Positions 16,341 through 24,433 of a stretch of 64,000 nt of DNA are shown here, in pieces. The stretch is from positions 1 to 64,000 of the forward strand of contig NZ_LAYY01000009.1 of the NCBI RefSeq assembly GCF_000986785.1, read 5' to 3'. Each line of letters opens with the position of its first letter. Positions within the stretch are counted from its first letter, which is position 1. The position numbers and the translations under genes are program-made. The DNA comes from Mesobacillus campisalis (lineage in GTDB: Bacteria > Bacillota > Bacilli > Bacillales > Cytobacillaceae). Under the pieces are notes generated by a model. It was not told the origin of the DNA. It did no database searches and was given only the letters and a program-made list of their open reading frames with translations.

Positions 16341-16838
16341 ATGAGTACTATTTTGTCTAATAGTGATATCAAGTCCATTCATTTGTTAATCTCAACTTTG
16401 AAAAACGGTAATAAAAAAAACAGAAAAAAGATGGCTGAAAAGGCAAAAGAAATCTTACAGTTAAAATACAAAGTGATTGGATGTGGAAAACAACGAATTG
16501 TCTATGACCTTCAAAATGGATATGTATTAAAAATAGCCTTTTGTAAACTTGGGATTAAAAGTAATGAAACTGAGTTTAAAATGTATAATATACACTGTCC
16601 ACCTGAGTTACGAAAACACCTTTGCCCAGTGATAGAATTGGGACAAGGTTGGATTATTATGAGAAAAATGGAATCCGAAGTTCCTATGAATAAAGATTTT
16701 GATAAGATGCTCACTGAATTAAAAAACAAATTTTTAATGTACGGTATCAATCCTAATGATTTGACTAAGTATAATCTGGCATTATCTGAAACGGGTACAA
16801 TCACAGTTATTGATTATGGAAATTTTAAGTTAAAGTAG
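16341..16838 (+). CDS. Minimal protein-kinase-like protein (165 aa)
   Basis: Compact kinase-fold protein with recognisable pieces in order. There is a glycine-loop-like GCGKQRIVYDL, a Lys strand (YVLKIAF) and a Glu helix (NETEFKMYN). A hinge (GWIIMRKMES) follows, then a D-x4-N catalytic loop (NDLTKYN) and DYG in place of DFG. It is far shorter than Ser/Thr kinases, so the C-lobe is reduced. It could be an active aminoglycoside-kinase-like mini-enzyme or a pseudokinase. The second ATG (16341) has the better ribosome spacing. Confidence 0.6.
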   Translation: MSTILSNSDIKSIHLLISTLKNGNKKNRKKMAEKAKEILQLKYKVIGCGKQRIVYDLQNGYVLKIAFCKLGIKSNETEFKMYNIHCPPELRKHLCPVIELGQGWIIMRKMESEVPMNKDFDKMLTELKNKFLMYGINPNDLTKYNLALSETGTITVIDYGNFKLK

Positions 16839-17015
16839 GAAAATTGTCATTGAATATAGATCCCATCAATGGAAAGAGTCACCTACAGAGAGACTAAACA
16901 TTCTCATGGCTGCTCAAAGTAGTATTAGGGACGCCCGTTAAAGGAAAGATAATTCACGCAATAAAAAACTGAGAGAGTTTATGACAAGAAACGCGAAGAA
17001 GGAAAAACTTTCAGA

Positions 17016-17069
17016 AAGAATTCCACAAAAAAGGCGGTTAATCCCTTCTAAGATCAACACGCCCGTTAG
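17016..17069 (-). repeat. Dispersed repeat, core copy
   Basis: A-run with GGCGGTTAATCC..AGATCAACACGCCCG; the outer end is missing. It lies behind the gene ending at 17129. Confidence 0.65.
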
Positions 17070-17128
17070 TCGAACAAAAAAACCTCTAAATACCGTATTA
17101 ACATCATCAGTACAACTAAGGATAAATT

Positions 17129-17380
17129 TTAAATGATTTGGCTCTTCTCTAGCCTACAATTAAAATACATTCTAAATCCCATGTTATTTTCAGCAACAAA
17201 TGAATTCAGGCTGTGAAATACGGCAGAAAAAGGAGATAAATTATCATCAAAAAAAGTGAATTCAGCATCCTCTTTCAAATTGAACTTGTTAAGATATTGG
17301 TGCATTTCTCTAGGAGTAATAAAGCTTTTTTCTCTAAACAATCTATTAGTGCTGTGGTCAATAAACTCTAATTTGTACAT
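17129..17380 (-). CDS. Hypothetical protein (83 aa)
   Basis: Small soluble protein (MYKLEFIDHSTNRLFREKSF, EFTFFDDNLSPFSAVFHSL), strand-rich with an acidic middle. No known family. The second ATG (17380) is preferred because GGAGGG lies 7 bases before it. Function unknown. Confidence 0.55.
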   Translation of the reverse strand: MYKLEFIDHSTNRLFREKSFITPREMHQYLNKFNLKEDAEFTFFDDNLSPFSAVFHSLNSFVAENNMGFRMYFNCRLEKSQII

Positions 17381-17735
17381 GTTCATCCCTCCACTACACC
17401 ATATTTTACAACTTTTTCAAAAAGTGAAGGGGATACTGTGGTGACACTTTTATGAATTTTATATTGTTCGATAGAGATAAGTATGAGCAGTATTTCCATT
17501 TGTGGGCAGATGGCTTTTGGTGTATAACACACCTTATTACTGGGATGTACAATTTTACTTTTCTATTGGCGAACGACAATAATTCCCTTAATTTTTAACC
17601 CTAAAAAATGTTTAACCCTAACCTAAAATTAGGCCAGGGCTAACATAAAGTTGTTTAATTCTTAGTAAAAAACACTCAACCTATCTTAAAACTTTCCCAT
17701 TAAGTCGTTAAGAACTAGATTCCTTCGTCATGGAG
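17381..17735. other. Intergenic region
   Basis: Holds the minus-strand terminator near 17603-17643. A plus-strand frame at 17452 (48 aa) lacks a ribosome site and is not called. Nothing else is seen. Confidence 0.5.
17603..17643 (-). terminator. Terminator of the VOC/ArsR transcription unit
   Basis: Imperfect 15-bp stem (TTAaCCCTaACCTAA / TTAGGcCAGGGcTAA). On the minus strand ACATTTTTTA follows. Confidence 0.65.
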
Positions 17736-18119
17736 TTACTGCTGTATTATCTGAATAAGGTTGCCGCATGTATCATCGAAGACAGCTATTTTGACTTCGC
17801 TCATTTTTGTCGGCTCCATAGTAAACTTCACGCCTTTATCCATTAATCTCTTGTACTCTGCGTCAATATCGGGAACCCCAAACATTGTTACTGGGATCCC
17901 TTCCGCAAATAACTTCTCCTGATACTCTTTAGCTGCTGGATGGACATTCGGTTCCAGCAGAAGCTCAGTACCGTCTTGTTCATCTGGAGATACAAGCGTT
18001 ATCCACCTGTATTCTCCAGAGGGAACGTCATGCTTTTTTACAAATCCCAGCGTTTCTGAGTAAAATTCCAGTGCCCTTTCTTGGTCTTCTACGAATATAC
18101 TGGTTACAATGATTTTCAT
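17736..18119 (-). CDS. VOC-fold protein, partner of an ArsR regulator
   Basis: Glyoxalase/bleomycin-resistance-like protein of typical length (127 aa). It begins MKIIVTSIFVEDQERALEFY and has WITLVSPDE and ELLLEP in the middle, with the PhnB-like end FDDTCGNLIQIIQ. It is the distal gene behind the ArsR-type regulator at 18229, 109 bp away with no terminator between. That is the common regulator-plus-VOC arrangement in bacilli. Substrate unknown. Confidence 0.85.
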   Translation of the reverse strand: MKIIVTSIFVEDQERALEFYSETLGFVKKHDVPSGEYRWITLVSPDEQDGTELLLEPNVHPAAKEYQEKLFAEGIPVTMFGVPDIDAEYKRLMDKGVKFTMEPTKMSEVKIAVFDDTCGNLIQIIQQ

Positions 18120-18228
18120 AATGTTTTTTTCCTCCTTTGATATTTATGACGCATGTACTGTGCTAACAATCTGGCTGCAAACAAGGCAACCCACATATTT
18201 GTCAGAAGTTTTGTTCCGATTCTAAAAA

Positions 18229-18507
18229 TTACTCTATCCATCCTTTTAGCAAATTTTTAAGTGGCTCGTTGTTGAAAATAATTATTCGATATTTTCCCTT
18301 TCGTTTTGATTTAACGAGTCCTGCATCTTCCATTACTGAAAGATGTTTTGCTATCGCCTGTCGCGAAATGGAAAGGTCGTGATTCATAATGAGGCGTGTC
18401 GTAAGTTCATACAACGTCATCTCGTTGCGTTCGGATAGTTCGTCTAATATAAGCCGTCGAGTTGAGTCTCCAAGTGCTTTGAATATAGTGTCTTTGTCCC
18501 AATTCAT
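18229..18507 (-). CDS. ArsR-family transcriptional regulator
   Basis: Winged-helix repressor of 92 residues: DTIFKALGDSTRRLILDEL, recognition helix SISRQAIAKHLSVMEDAGLV, and wing KSKRKGKYRIII. No Cys metal site is present, so it probably senses a small molecule. The ATG at 18507 has no ribosome site but lies exactly where transcription should begin from a consensus promoter, so the mRNA is probably leaderless. Two GCAAC-N6-GTTGC palindromes in and above the promoter are probable self-operators. Confidence 0.85.
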   Translation of the reverse strand: MNWDKDTIFKALGDSTRRLILDELSERNEMTLYELTTRLIMNHDLSISRQAIAKHLSVMEDAGLVKSKRKGKYRIIIFNNEPLKNLLKGWIE

Positions 18508-18513
18508 AAATTT

Positions 18514-18565
18514 ATTATACGCAACTATTCGGTTGCTTGTCAAACATAGGCAACTTCATAGTTGC
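18514..18565 (-). promoter_or_regulatory. Consensus promoter with two ArsR operators
   Basis: TTGACA (complement of 18538-18543), an 18-bp spacer, and TATAAT (complement of 18514-18519). GCAACtattcgGTTGC (18521-18536) fills the spacer. GCAACttcataGTTGC (18550-18565) lies just upstream, 29 bp centre to centre. Confidence 0.8.
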
Positions 18566-18649
18566 ATAAAAGTGAATAAGTGCTCCATAGAACCACACAA
18601 TAGTCAATTTTAATCACTCTAAATGTTTTTAAACACGTTTCTTATTCGA

Positions 18650-18690
18650 GAAACCTGCCCCGTTGTTTAATAACAACTTCTCTAACATAA
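18650..18690 (-). repeat. Dispersed repeat, left-end fragment
   Basis: GAAACCTGCCCCGTTG, then the AACAACTTCTCTAACATAAG variant middle as at 7590; no hairpin core. Confidence 0.5.
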
Positions 18691-18901
18691 GGAAGTTGAT
18701 GATTTGTTAGAGATAAGCATACAAGTAGCGTATCAGGGAGGCACCCTGATGTTCAGTACCCAAGAACCCTTCTAACATGAAATACCCCTAATTATATTAC
18801 GCTTACCCTGGACCCCCATTAATAATTAACATGATTCATAAAAAATGGGAATACGATGGTTATGAATGCAGATGAAAAGCGACATAGGAATGGAGGATTG
18901 T

Positions 18902-19732
18902 ATGATCCTAATATCAGGGGTTCCGCTTCAACAGAATGAAAACTGGCAGTTTGGAAGTATTGAGAAAACCATTATTCAACAGATGCAGGATGCTCCTATC
19001 AATTATTCTTATAATTCCGGACATGAATTATTATTCGAACTAAAAGTCCGAAAGAACATTATCCAAAGTGCGATAGAAATGAACAACAGTCAAGCAGTGT
19101 TCACATCTTTTGAATATGCCCGCTGCAATCCTAGGAACTGGCAATTAACAAGGGCAGGCGGGTTCCTTTTAAGACCCGATGTGCAGCCGGCTGATGCGAT
19201 TTTGGATATTTATCGGAACAGTTCGCAATACGCATTTGAATGTGCGACAGCAATCCCAATCATCTATTACCATGCCATATTGAACAGTATTGGCAGCTAT
19301 TCATTTAATTTACTTTTTCGAAATCTGTATCTTTATAGCTGGCATACAGATACAGACTTGGGTGTCATTACCTTTTATTCCAATCACTTTATACCTGGAG
19401 ATGTCCTTTATGTTAACAATCCCGACTTTGATCGAAGAACTCCACAGTTTAGAGGAGTTAATGCTGTTGTCCTTAATGATGGCAGATTGTTTGGACATGG
19501 ATTCAATATACGGACATCAGAAGAAATGATTCAAATCCTTAATGAAAAAAGAACACCTGGGAGTTCTCGTTTAGCTTATATAACAAAATTAGTGACAAGG
19601 CCTTCTTTTAAGTATTTATTCAGAGTCGCAGGCTGGAATGGAAACAGCAGGGCAGACAAAGTGCAGCGTCCAATCGTGCACCATAACAAAAATTCCATTT
19701 CATATGCACACTATCTCTATTATTCAATGTAG
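18902..19732 (+). CDS. tgl: Spore-coat transglutaminase
   Basis: Protein-glutamine gamma-glutamyltransferase that crosslinks spore-coat proteins through Gln-Lys bonds. It matches Bacillus Tgl throughout: MILISGVPLQ start, HELLFELKVRKNI, the catalytic Cys114 in YAFECATAIPIIYYHA, SWHTDTDLG, and a C-terminal AYITKLVTRPSFKYLFRV. The ATG at 18902 follows GGAGG at six bases and matches the family start. The C-terminal ~30 residues extend beyond the usual Tgl length. It stands next to other spore genes and is expected in the mother cell. Confidence 0.93.
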   Translation: MILISGVPLQQNENWQFGSIEKTIIQQMQDAPINYSYNSGHELLFELKVRKNIIQSAIEMNNSQAVFTSFEYARCNPRNWQLTRAGGFLLRPDVQPADAILDIYRNSSQYAFECATAIPIIYYHAILNSIGSYSFNLLFRNLYLYSWHTDTDLGVITFYSNHFIPGDVLYVNNPDFDRRTPQFRGVNAVVLNDGRLFGHGFNIRTSEEMIQILNEKRTPGSSRLAYITKLVTRPSFKYLFRVAGWNGNSRADKVQRPIVHHNKNSISYAHYLYYSM

Positions 19733-19845
19733 TATTTAGTCACTTCTCACCCATGACATTTACCCATTTTTTTAATAGACGGGCTCCAAACTCACCTTCG
19801 AGAGTATGATATAGGGAAATGTCTTACACGAAGGGAAGTGTAATC

Positions 19846-20061
19846 ATGTATTCAAACCTTAACGCACCACCGACTTTGAGTGCCAATGTTCCGCCAAATA
19901 TTGCACCAATGCCTACCTTTACAGCTCCTGCTTATGATTATGGATATGCATCACCTAGTTATGCCTGTCCTACTTATCGGAACGACTTTATTTTAATTGT
20001 AGTATTGTTCATTTTACTTATCATTGTAGGTGCAAGTCTTTGCGGCTTTAGCAAATGCTAG
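19846..20061 (+). CDS. YjcZ-type sporulation membrane peptide (71 aa)
   Basis: A Pro/Tyr-rich head (NAPPTLSANVPPNIAPMPTF, YDYGYASPSYACP) precedes the hallmark YjcZ tail, FILIVVLFILLIIVGASLC. YjcZ-type peptides are small spore-associated membrane proteins; this head is longer than usual. The ATG at 19846 follows AAGGGAAGTG. It is close behind tgl and has its own terminator. Confidence 0.8.
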   Translation: MYSNLNAPPTLSANVPPNIAPMPTFTAPAYDYGYASPSYACPTYRNDFILIVVLFILLIIVGASLCGFSKC

Positions 20062-20107
20062 CTTGAATGCTTTTTGATATAGGCTGTTTAAAATCGAATG
20101 TAGAAGA

Positions 20108-20149
20108 AAAAGCCGATTTTCCTATCCGTGACCAGGATGATCGGCTTTT
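20108..20149 (+). terminator. Intrinsic terminator of the YjcZ-type gene
   Basis: AAAAGCCGAT / ATCGGCTTTT stem (20108-20117, 20140-20149); the T-run is within the arm. Confidence 0.8.
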
Positions 20150-20164
20150 ATTGTAGCATTTTGA

Positions 20165-20380
20165 AGGAAGTTACCTGAGGCTTCGATTCAGTCATCCTAA
20201 AAAGCAGGTCAGGAAAATCGCAAGATCCCGGGAGCTTATTTACCTTTTCTTATTCCACTGATATAAGCATCGGTATACTGTTAATTAACCGCTTTCAGCC
20301 AGTGATGTGAACGGCCGACAAACTTATACTAGTAGTCAGCCTTTATAAGGATAATTCCTTGAAGGCTGTTTTTTTTGGAC
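20165..20380 (+). repeat. Duplicated ~190-bp block, copy B, with gene relic
   Basis: Matches 12840-13030. Its start (CCTGAGGCTT..CAGTCATCCTAA) is a remnant of the zinc-ribbon gene's 3' end. The rest shares CAGCCAGTGATGTGAACG and the final terminator. Confidence 0.75.
20337..20376 (+). terminator. Intrinsic terminator within duplicated block B
   Basis: CAGCCTT / AAGGCTG stem (20337-20343, 20362-20368) followed by eight T. Confidence 0.8.
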
Positions 20381-20558
20381 TAAATTGTTAAAATAACGAC
20401 TGTTCTTGTTTACTTCTTTTTATTTTTTTGCTAGCACCCTTCATCAAACCCCTGTTCAAAAGGATAACACGACAAAAAAAGATTGAGAGGTAAAGCGAAT
20501 TGAATAGCTAGGGGGAAATTTAAAATGCATTCATCGTTCGCCAGGATGTAACGGAAAT

Positions 20559-20831
20559 CTATCTTCTCTTTCTAGGACCTACAATTAATTTGATTGCTGT
20601 TCTTTTTTCATTATTGATTAAAATATCTGTAAATGCAGGAACAAACACCAAATTAATACCGTTAGGAGCCACGAATCCTCTTGCAATTGCAATGGCTTTA
20701 ATTGCTTGATTTAAAGCACCAGCTCCAATCACTTGAATTTCGGTAACTCCTCTTTCATTTATTATGCCTGCAATTGAACCTGCAACTGAATTTGGATTTG
20801 ATTTTGATGATACCTTTATTACATGTTCCAT
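20559..20831 (-). CDS. spoVS: Stage V sporulation protein S
   Basis: Small Alba-fold-like protein needed for progress to spore coat and cortex assembly in Bacillus subtilis. Nearly the whole length matches SpoVS: KVSSKSNPNSVAGSIAG, EIQVIGAGALNQAIKAIAIARG, VPAFTDI and AIKLIVGPR. Ninety residues is close to the usual 86; the extra residues are C-terminal (KRR) and near the start. Ribosome site AGGGGGAAA. Monocistronic. Confidence 0.93.
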   Translation of the reverse strand: MEHVIKVSSKSNPNSVAGSIAGIINERGVTEIQVIGAGALNQAIKAIAIARGFVAPNGINLVFVPAFTDILINNEKRTAIKLIVGPRKRR

Positions 20832-21114
20832 ATTAATTTTCCCCCTGTTATATAATGGCTTGATATGATCAATAGAAAGAATGAAATGACGTATCCTTAA
20901 TCATATTCACATTTATATAAAACAGACCTATTGAACTTGTTCCTTGGGTAATATTGTATTAGATGCTCTTTCTACCATTCCTTCACCATCACTTGTGTTC
21001 ATATTTTTATAAGGGTGTTTTCTTTCGCCACAAACATGCCTGTTAGCATATGAAGAAAAAGCGGATCAAGACATAAGGAATTTAACCGCCTGGAACCGGT
21101 TGCACAAGGTCCTC

Positions 21115-21639
21115 CTACTTTCTTCCGTAGCTTGTTTTTAAATCTTTTGGATTTAGTGTTGAACCACGAAATAACTTACTTAGAAAAGTTTCAAAATCCT
21201 GTCCAATTTCAACACTTTCCCATTGTCTATCTTCTGATGAGTAATCTTCATAAAAATAAACAACTGATGGATTTTCAACTTTTCTTCTATAATCTTGTAC
21301 AACCCAGGCGTGAATGTCAGTCCACAAAACGATTAGGCCTTCAGGCAACCCTTGTTTTCTTGTCCACTCTGCTGACTTTAAAATGCCAATTCCTCGTTCT
21401 ACACCTTCAAAGTCGATGCCTTCCATATAGTCCATAGTTGTCCTTTCCTTGTCCTGACCAACGAAAAAGTGAGGGTAATTCAGTGTACCTGCGTTTTGTT
21501 CTTTCAATAGCTCAATATAAGAATGGGGAAGTGTAATTCCTAATGCCTTTTCTGCATTTTTAATTGTTAAATCAGTTAAAGGAGGGCTGATTTCCTCACC
21601 AGCTGTATTCCAAAAATTCATTCCTTTATAAAACTCCAT
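21115..21639 (-). CDS. SMI1/KNR4 (SUKH) family protein
   Basis: SUKH-fold protein (174 aa) of the YobK/SMI1 type. The hallmark helix and start of the sheet are LTIKNAEKALGITLPHSYIELLKEQNAG. A middle with the usual spacing (GIGILKSAEW, LPEGLIVLWTD) and a C-terminal DFETFLSKLF follow. Such proteins often neutralise toxin domains of LXG or contact-dependent systems. No toxin gene is adjacent, so it is a probable orphan immunity gene. Confidence 0.85.
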   Translation of the reverse strand: MEFYKGMNFWNTAGEEISPPLTDLTIKNAEKALGITLPHSYIELLKEQNAGTLNYPHFFVGQDKERTTMDYMEGIDFEGVERGIGILKSAEWTRKQGLPEGLIVLWTDIHAWVVQDYRRKVENPSVVYFYEDYSSEDRQWESVEIGQDFETFLSKLFRGSTLNPKDLKTSYGRK

Positions 21640-21689
21640 ATTATCACCTTATGACCTTTAATCATGTTATTATCCTTTTCTCACCTTTT

Positions 21690-21769
21690 GGAACTATACT
21701 GCCCCGTTTGTTTAAAATAGGTAATTCCACAAAAACAGCGTTAATCCTTTCTGGATTAACGCATCGTTC
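21690..21769 (-). repeat. Dispersed terminator-like repeat, copy
   Basis: AACTATACTGCCCCGTTTG, A-run, GCGTTAATCC..GGATTAACGC with a perfect 10-bp stem and a 5-base loop. Confidence 0.85.
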
Positions 21770-21932
21770 AAAACAAATAGTGGAAGTACTATGTCTCCAC
21801 CACAATTCGAAAAAGAACCATATTGATCGCAATTACACTAAAGAAAATAAAAGCCATTCCTAATAAATATAGTGTTCTACCAACAAACTACTTTACCAAC
21901 CCCCAGAATAAAGAGCTTATAAAAAAACAACA

Positions 21933-22328
21933 TTAAGGGGCAACAAGTTCTACTTTAATTCTATCGGGGTCTTCAAAAAAAACGGCGTAATAATCATCCC
22001 CTCCAGCAAAGGGATGTTTTTTTTTATAGAGGATACTTACTCCTTTAGTGTGTAAAGCTCTTGTTATTTCATCAACGTGACTTCGTGAATCTGCATGAAA
22101 GGCTAAATGATTCAGCCCAACTCGGCAGCGATGGTAAGGAATATCTAAAAAACGTTTCTCCACTTGTACAAATACAATGTAAGTATCACCTAATTTCCAG
22201 CTTTGCCCTCCTTCCCATTGTTGAAAAGGTCTGTATCCCATTTCCTGTAGAAACCATCCCCAAAATTCCATCGTCTTTTCCAAATTAGACACGTATAATT
22301 CAATATGATGCAGTAACCCATTAGACAA
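21933..22328 (-). CDS. VOC-fold protein (131 aa)
   Basis: Glyoxalase-like protein: LLHHIELYVSNLEKTMEFW, then VGLNHLAFHADS and YYAVFFEDPDRIKVELVAP. Metal ligands are expected at His7/8, His~76 and Glu near the C-terminus. It is related to YycE/fosfomycin-like VOC proteins, but the substrate is not evident. A relic of a close paralog is left at 8816. No operon partner. Confidence 0.85.
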   Translation of the reverse strand: MSNGLLHHIELYVSNLEKTMEFWGWFLQEMGYRPFQQWEGGQSWKLGDTYIVFVQVEKRFLDIPYHRCRVGLNHLAFHADSRSHVDEITRALHTKGVSILYKKKHPFAGGDDYYAVFFEDPDRIKVELVAP

Positions 22329-22644
22329 AGATTATTCCTCCTAATGAGTTAGTTAGATTAAATAACGCACCAAATTGTTGGCTTTCCTATTTGCAATCCT
22401 TGTAAGCTCCTCCTATATTTCGCCATCTTTGCAAATTATCCTTTTAACTGGATTTTAGAGTTATTCTTATTCTCTTATTCAACCGGTTTGGTTTGTTGCA
22501 TATCGGAATAGACCATGCAGTTGTATACTTCCTTATCAATTCTTCTAGAGGTCATAAATTGTCGAAATGTTCTCAATTTATTTCCCTCTATCATATTGTA
22601 TAATTTTGATAGTGGTTTAGGTTTCCAAAAACTGGGGGTTCGTA
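22329..22644. other. Divergent intergenic region
   Basis: Separates the VOC gene (minus) from the secreted-protein gene (plus). TATAAT at 22599-22604 is a plausible -10 for the latter. No repeat or frame is convincing. Confidence 0.45.
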
Positions 22645-23271
22645 ATGAGAAAAATTAAAGTATTGATTCTGTCGGTTGTGTTCTTGTTGACTATGTCCCT
22701 GCCAGCAATGGCGCAAAGCAATAAATCTCCATCTCAATCTCCATACAAAGGCTCTTATCAAAGTGCTTCTTTTTATGGATCAGAAGGAACCGTCGACACC
22801 CACATAGAGTTCTCTACAAATTTTGAAGGTAAAGATTCTTATATGCTCATTTACCACACCTATGATTATGAAACAGACGAATTCTATATTGGCAGCGCTG
22901 AAATTCCAGCAACCAAAGATGTTTTCGACCTTAACAAAGGCAAAGCTAAGGTGAATGCTACTGTAGAAGTATCCAAAGTCGATGTTACTTGTGATGATGA
23001 AGGAGAAGAATGCACTTGGGAGGAAACTCCTGCCGGATCTAAGTCTATTAATCTTTCATGGACTTTCAACCCAAAGAGTTATTCTACCTCAAAATACTCT
23101 GATAGAAATGTCCAGATCGGTTACGATGAATACATCAAACTTTCTAAAGGTACTTTCAAAAATTTCAATAACGTGTCGGTTTCCGGTAGCATCGGTGAAA
23201 AGAGGACTGATAGCTTCGAGTATTCCGGTGGCGGTGTAACCTCTGGCTCTTCTTTCACTATAATCAAGTAA
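22645..23271 (+). CDS. Secreted protein of unknown function (208 aa)
   Basis: Clear signal peptide (RKIKVLILSVVFLLTMSLPAMA, cleavage after AMA). The mature part is Ser/Tyr-rich and strand-prone (SFYGSEGTVDTHIEFSTNF, SYMLIYHTYDY). It has one Cys pair in an acidic loop (TCDDEGEECTW), possibly a disulfide. No catalytic motif is seen. Ribosome site GGGGG 7 bases before ATG, own terminator. An exported beta-sandwich-like protein is the best guess. Confidence 0.8.
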   Translation: MRKIKVLILSVVFLLTMSLPAMAQSNKSPSQSPYKGSYQSASFYGSEGTVDTHIEFSTNFEGKDSYMLIYHTYDYETDEFYIGSAEIPATKDVFDLNKGKAKVNATVEVSKVDVTCDDEGEECTWEETPAGSKSINLSWTFNPKSYSTSKYSDRNVQIGYDEYIKLSKGTFKNFNNVSVSGSIGEKRTDSFEYSGGGVTSGSSFTIIK

Positions 23272-23324
23272 GCAAGTCCGCTAATTAAATTTAAAAACCT
23301 AAACCCTAGTTGAATATGTAAATA

Positions 23325-23358
23325 AAAGGCCGGTTAGTCATTAACCAGCCTTTGTTTG
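23325..23358 (+). terminator. Intrinsic terminator of the secreted-protein gene
   Basis: AAAGGCcGGTTA / TAACCaGCCTTT stem with a five-base loop and a T-rich tail. Confidence 0.8.
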
Positions 23359-23379
23359 TTTTCGAGTTTATCACGCACA

Positions 23380-23768
23380 TTAGTTGTAAGGGTATTCAGG
23401 AAATATTACTTTTACAGCATTTTTATTTAATCCGTTCTTCCCTTTCCACCAACATACAGGGTATGACCAGTCATTTTTATAGTGTTCAGGAACTTCCCTC
23501 TCAACAAAAGGGATAAAATCATTAAGGAAACCTGGATATTCATTTGTGGACAATATAGAACAAAACCCTAGGATTTGCAGCAAAACTTCTCTTTCCTCTT
23601 TATTTGATTTAAACTTTTTGAAATTGCTTTTTCTAGGTTCCTAATTTTTCCTTCTAAAGGAAATTCATTAATGATCATGAATATCTCATTAAGTATCTCG
23701 TAATCGTAAGAAGTTGGAATAAGCTTATCTGCTTTAGTAGATTGTCCATTTAAACTATCCTTCTCCAT
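23380..23768 (-). pseudogene. Frameshifted hypothetical gene (two overlapping frames)
   Basis: The first frame (from 23768) begins MEKDSLNGQSTKADKL and runs into KSLNQIKRKEKFCCKS. The next frame continues with KEEREVLLQILGFCSILSTN and ends KVIFPEYPYN. The overlap near 23590-23605 (AAATAAAG) is where one base has been lost or gained. Together they would make one ~130-aa soluble protein with an aromatic C-terminal half (YKNDWSYPVCWWKGKNG). Family unknown. Confidence 0.65.
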
Positions 23769-23830
23769 TTAGAGTTCAACAACAAAGGACCGCTGAATCA
23801 ACTTCATAACTTCAAGACGGGATATGTATT

Positions 23831-24160
23831 TCACCGAAAGTGTCGCCCTATTTCTACGCCAATCCCGATAAACATTAGGAATGATCCCAGGCTGATGCCT
23901 ATAATAATCAGAAACACAGATAAGTTCGTTCGCAGCTTCCCAGGCTTAATATGTCCAAGAAAAACACTTTGATAGCCATCAGGGTGAATACTTTCAAAAA
24001 CTAATAAGGACCCTAGCAATGTGATGAAGATGGTCGGTAAAAAAAGTTCAGGTGAAACGAAAAAAAATCCTATACCAGTAATAAAGGTAAGGACATAAAG
24101 TGGTACTCGGAGACGCGATTTTACTACTAACAACTGCAAAGCTTCCCATGGCCTTTTCAA
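23831..24160 (-). CDS. Three-helix membrane protein (109 aa)
   Basis: Hydrophobic segments near 18-34 (VPLYVLTFITGIGFFFV), 39-53 and 80-103 (VFLIIIGISLGSFLMFIGIG), with a basic N-terminus. TTG start behind GAAGGGATG. No family is recognised; short conserved-looking polar loops (HPDGYQSVFLGHIKPGK) suggest a real gene. Function unknown. Confidence 0.6.
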   Translation of the reverse strand: MKRPWEALQLLVVKSRLRVPLYVLTFITGIGFFFVSPELFLPTIFITLLGSLLVFESIHPDGYQSVFLGHIKPGKLRTNLSVFLIIIGISLGSFLMFIGIGVEIGRHFR

Positions 24161-24326
24161 ATTATAATCATCCCTTCTTCCGTTTAACTATGTTCCAAAC
24201 AGCATAGGAAGACGATGCATTTTGGCTCATATTATCAACATTTGGTATTGTCAGTATAAATTTTACACTTTTTTTAATTATTGTCATCACTATTCAGCAT
24301 TTAAATTTCATATATAAAAGCAGCCA

Positions 24327-24378
24327 TAAAAATAGGCCCCCTACAGCTGGAGACAAAACACCAACCGCAGGGGGCCTA
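24327..24378 (-). terminator. Terminator of the SDR gene
   Basis: ATAGGCCCCCT / AGGGGGCCTAT 11-bp stem (24331-24341, 24368-24378). On the minus strand TTTTTAT follows. Confidence 0.85.
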
Positions 24379-24433
24379 TCAACTATTACGTTATTAACAA
24401 TTTATGCTTAACCTGTTCAGTTCACACCTAAAA

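Noticed and set aside
16043-16378. Minus-strand open frame of 111 codons
   Set aside because: Its 3' part runs through the right end of a dispersed repeat, its 5' part overlaps the kinase-like gene, it has no ribosome site and no family-like segment.
17452-17598. Plus-strand frame of 48 codons (begins MNFILFDRDKYEQYF)
   Set aside because: No ribosome site and no homolog recognised; could be a relic but unsupported.
18727-18752. ATCAGGG/CCCTGAT hairpin before tgl
   Set aside because: A clean 7-bp stem but no T-run and no recognisable regulatory class.
21789-21887. Minus-strand frame with a hydrophobic segment (MAFIFFSVIAINMVLF)
   Set aside because: Without a start codon and ribosome site in frame; only ~22 codons from the ATG.
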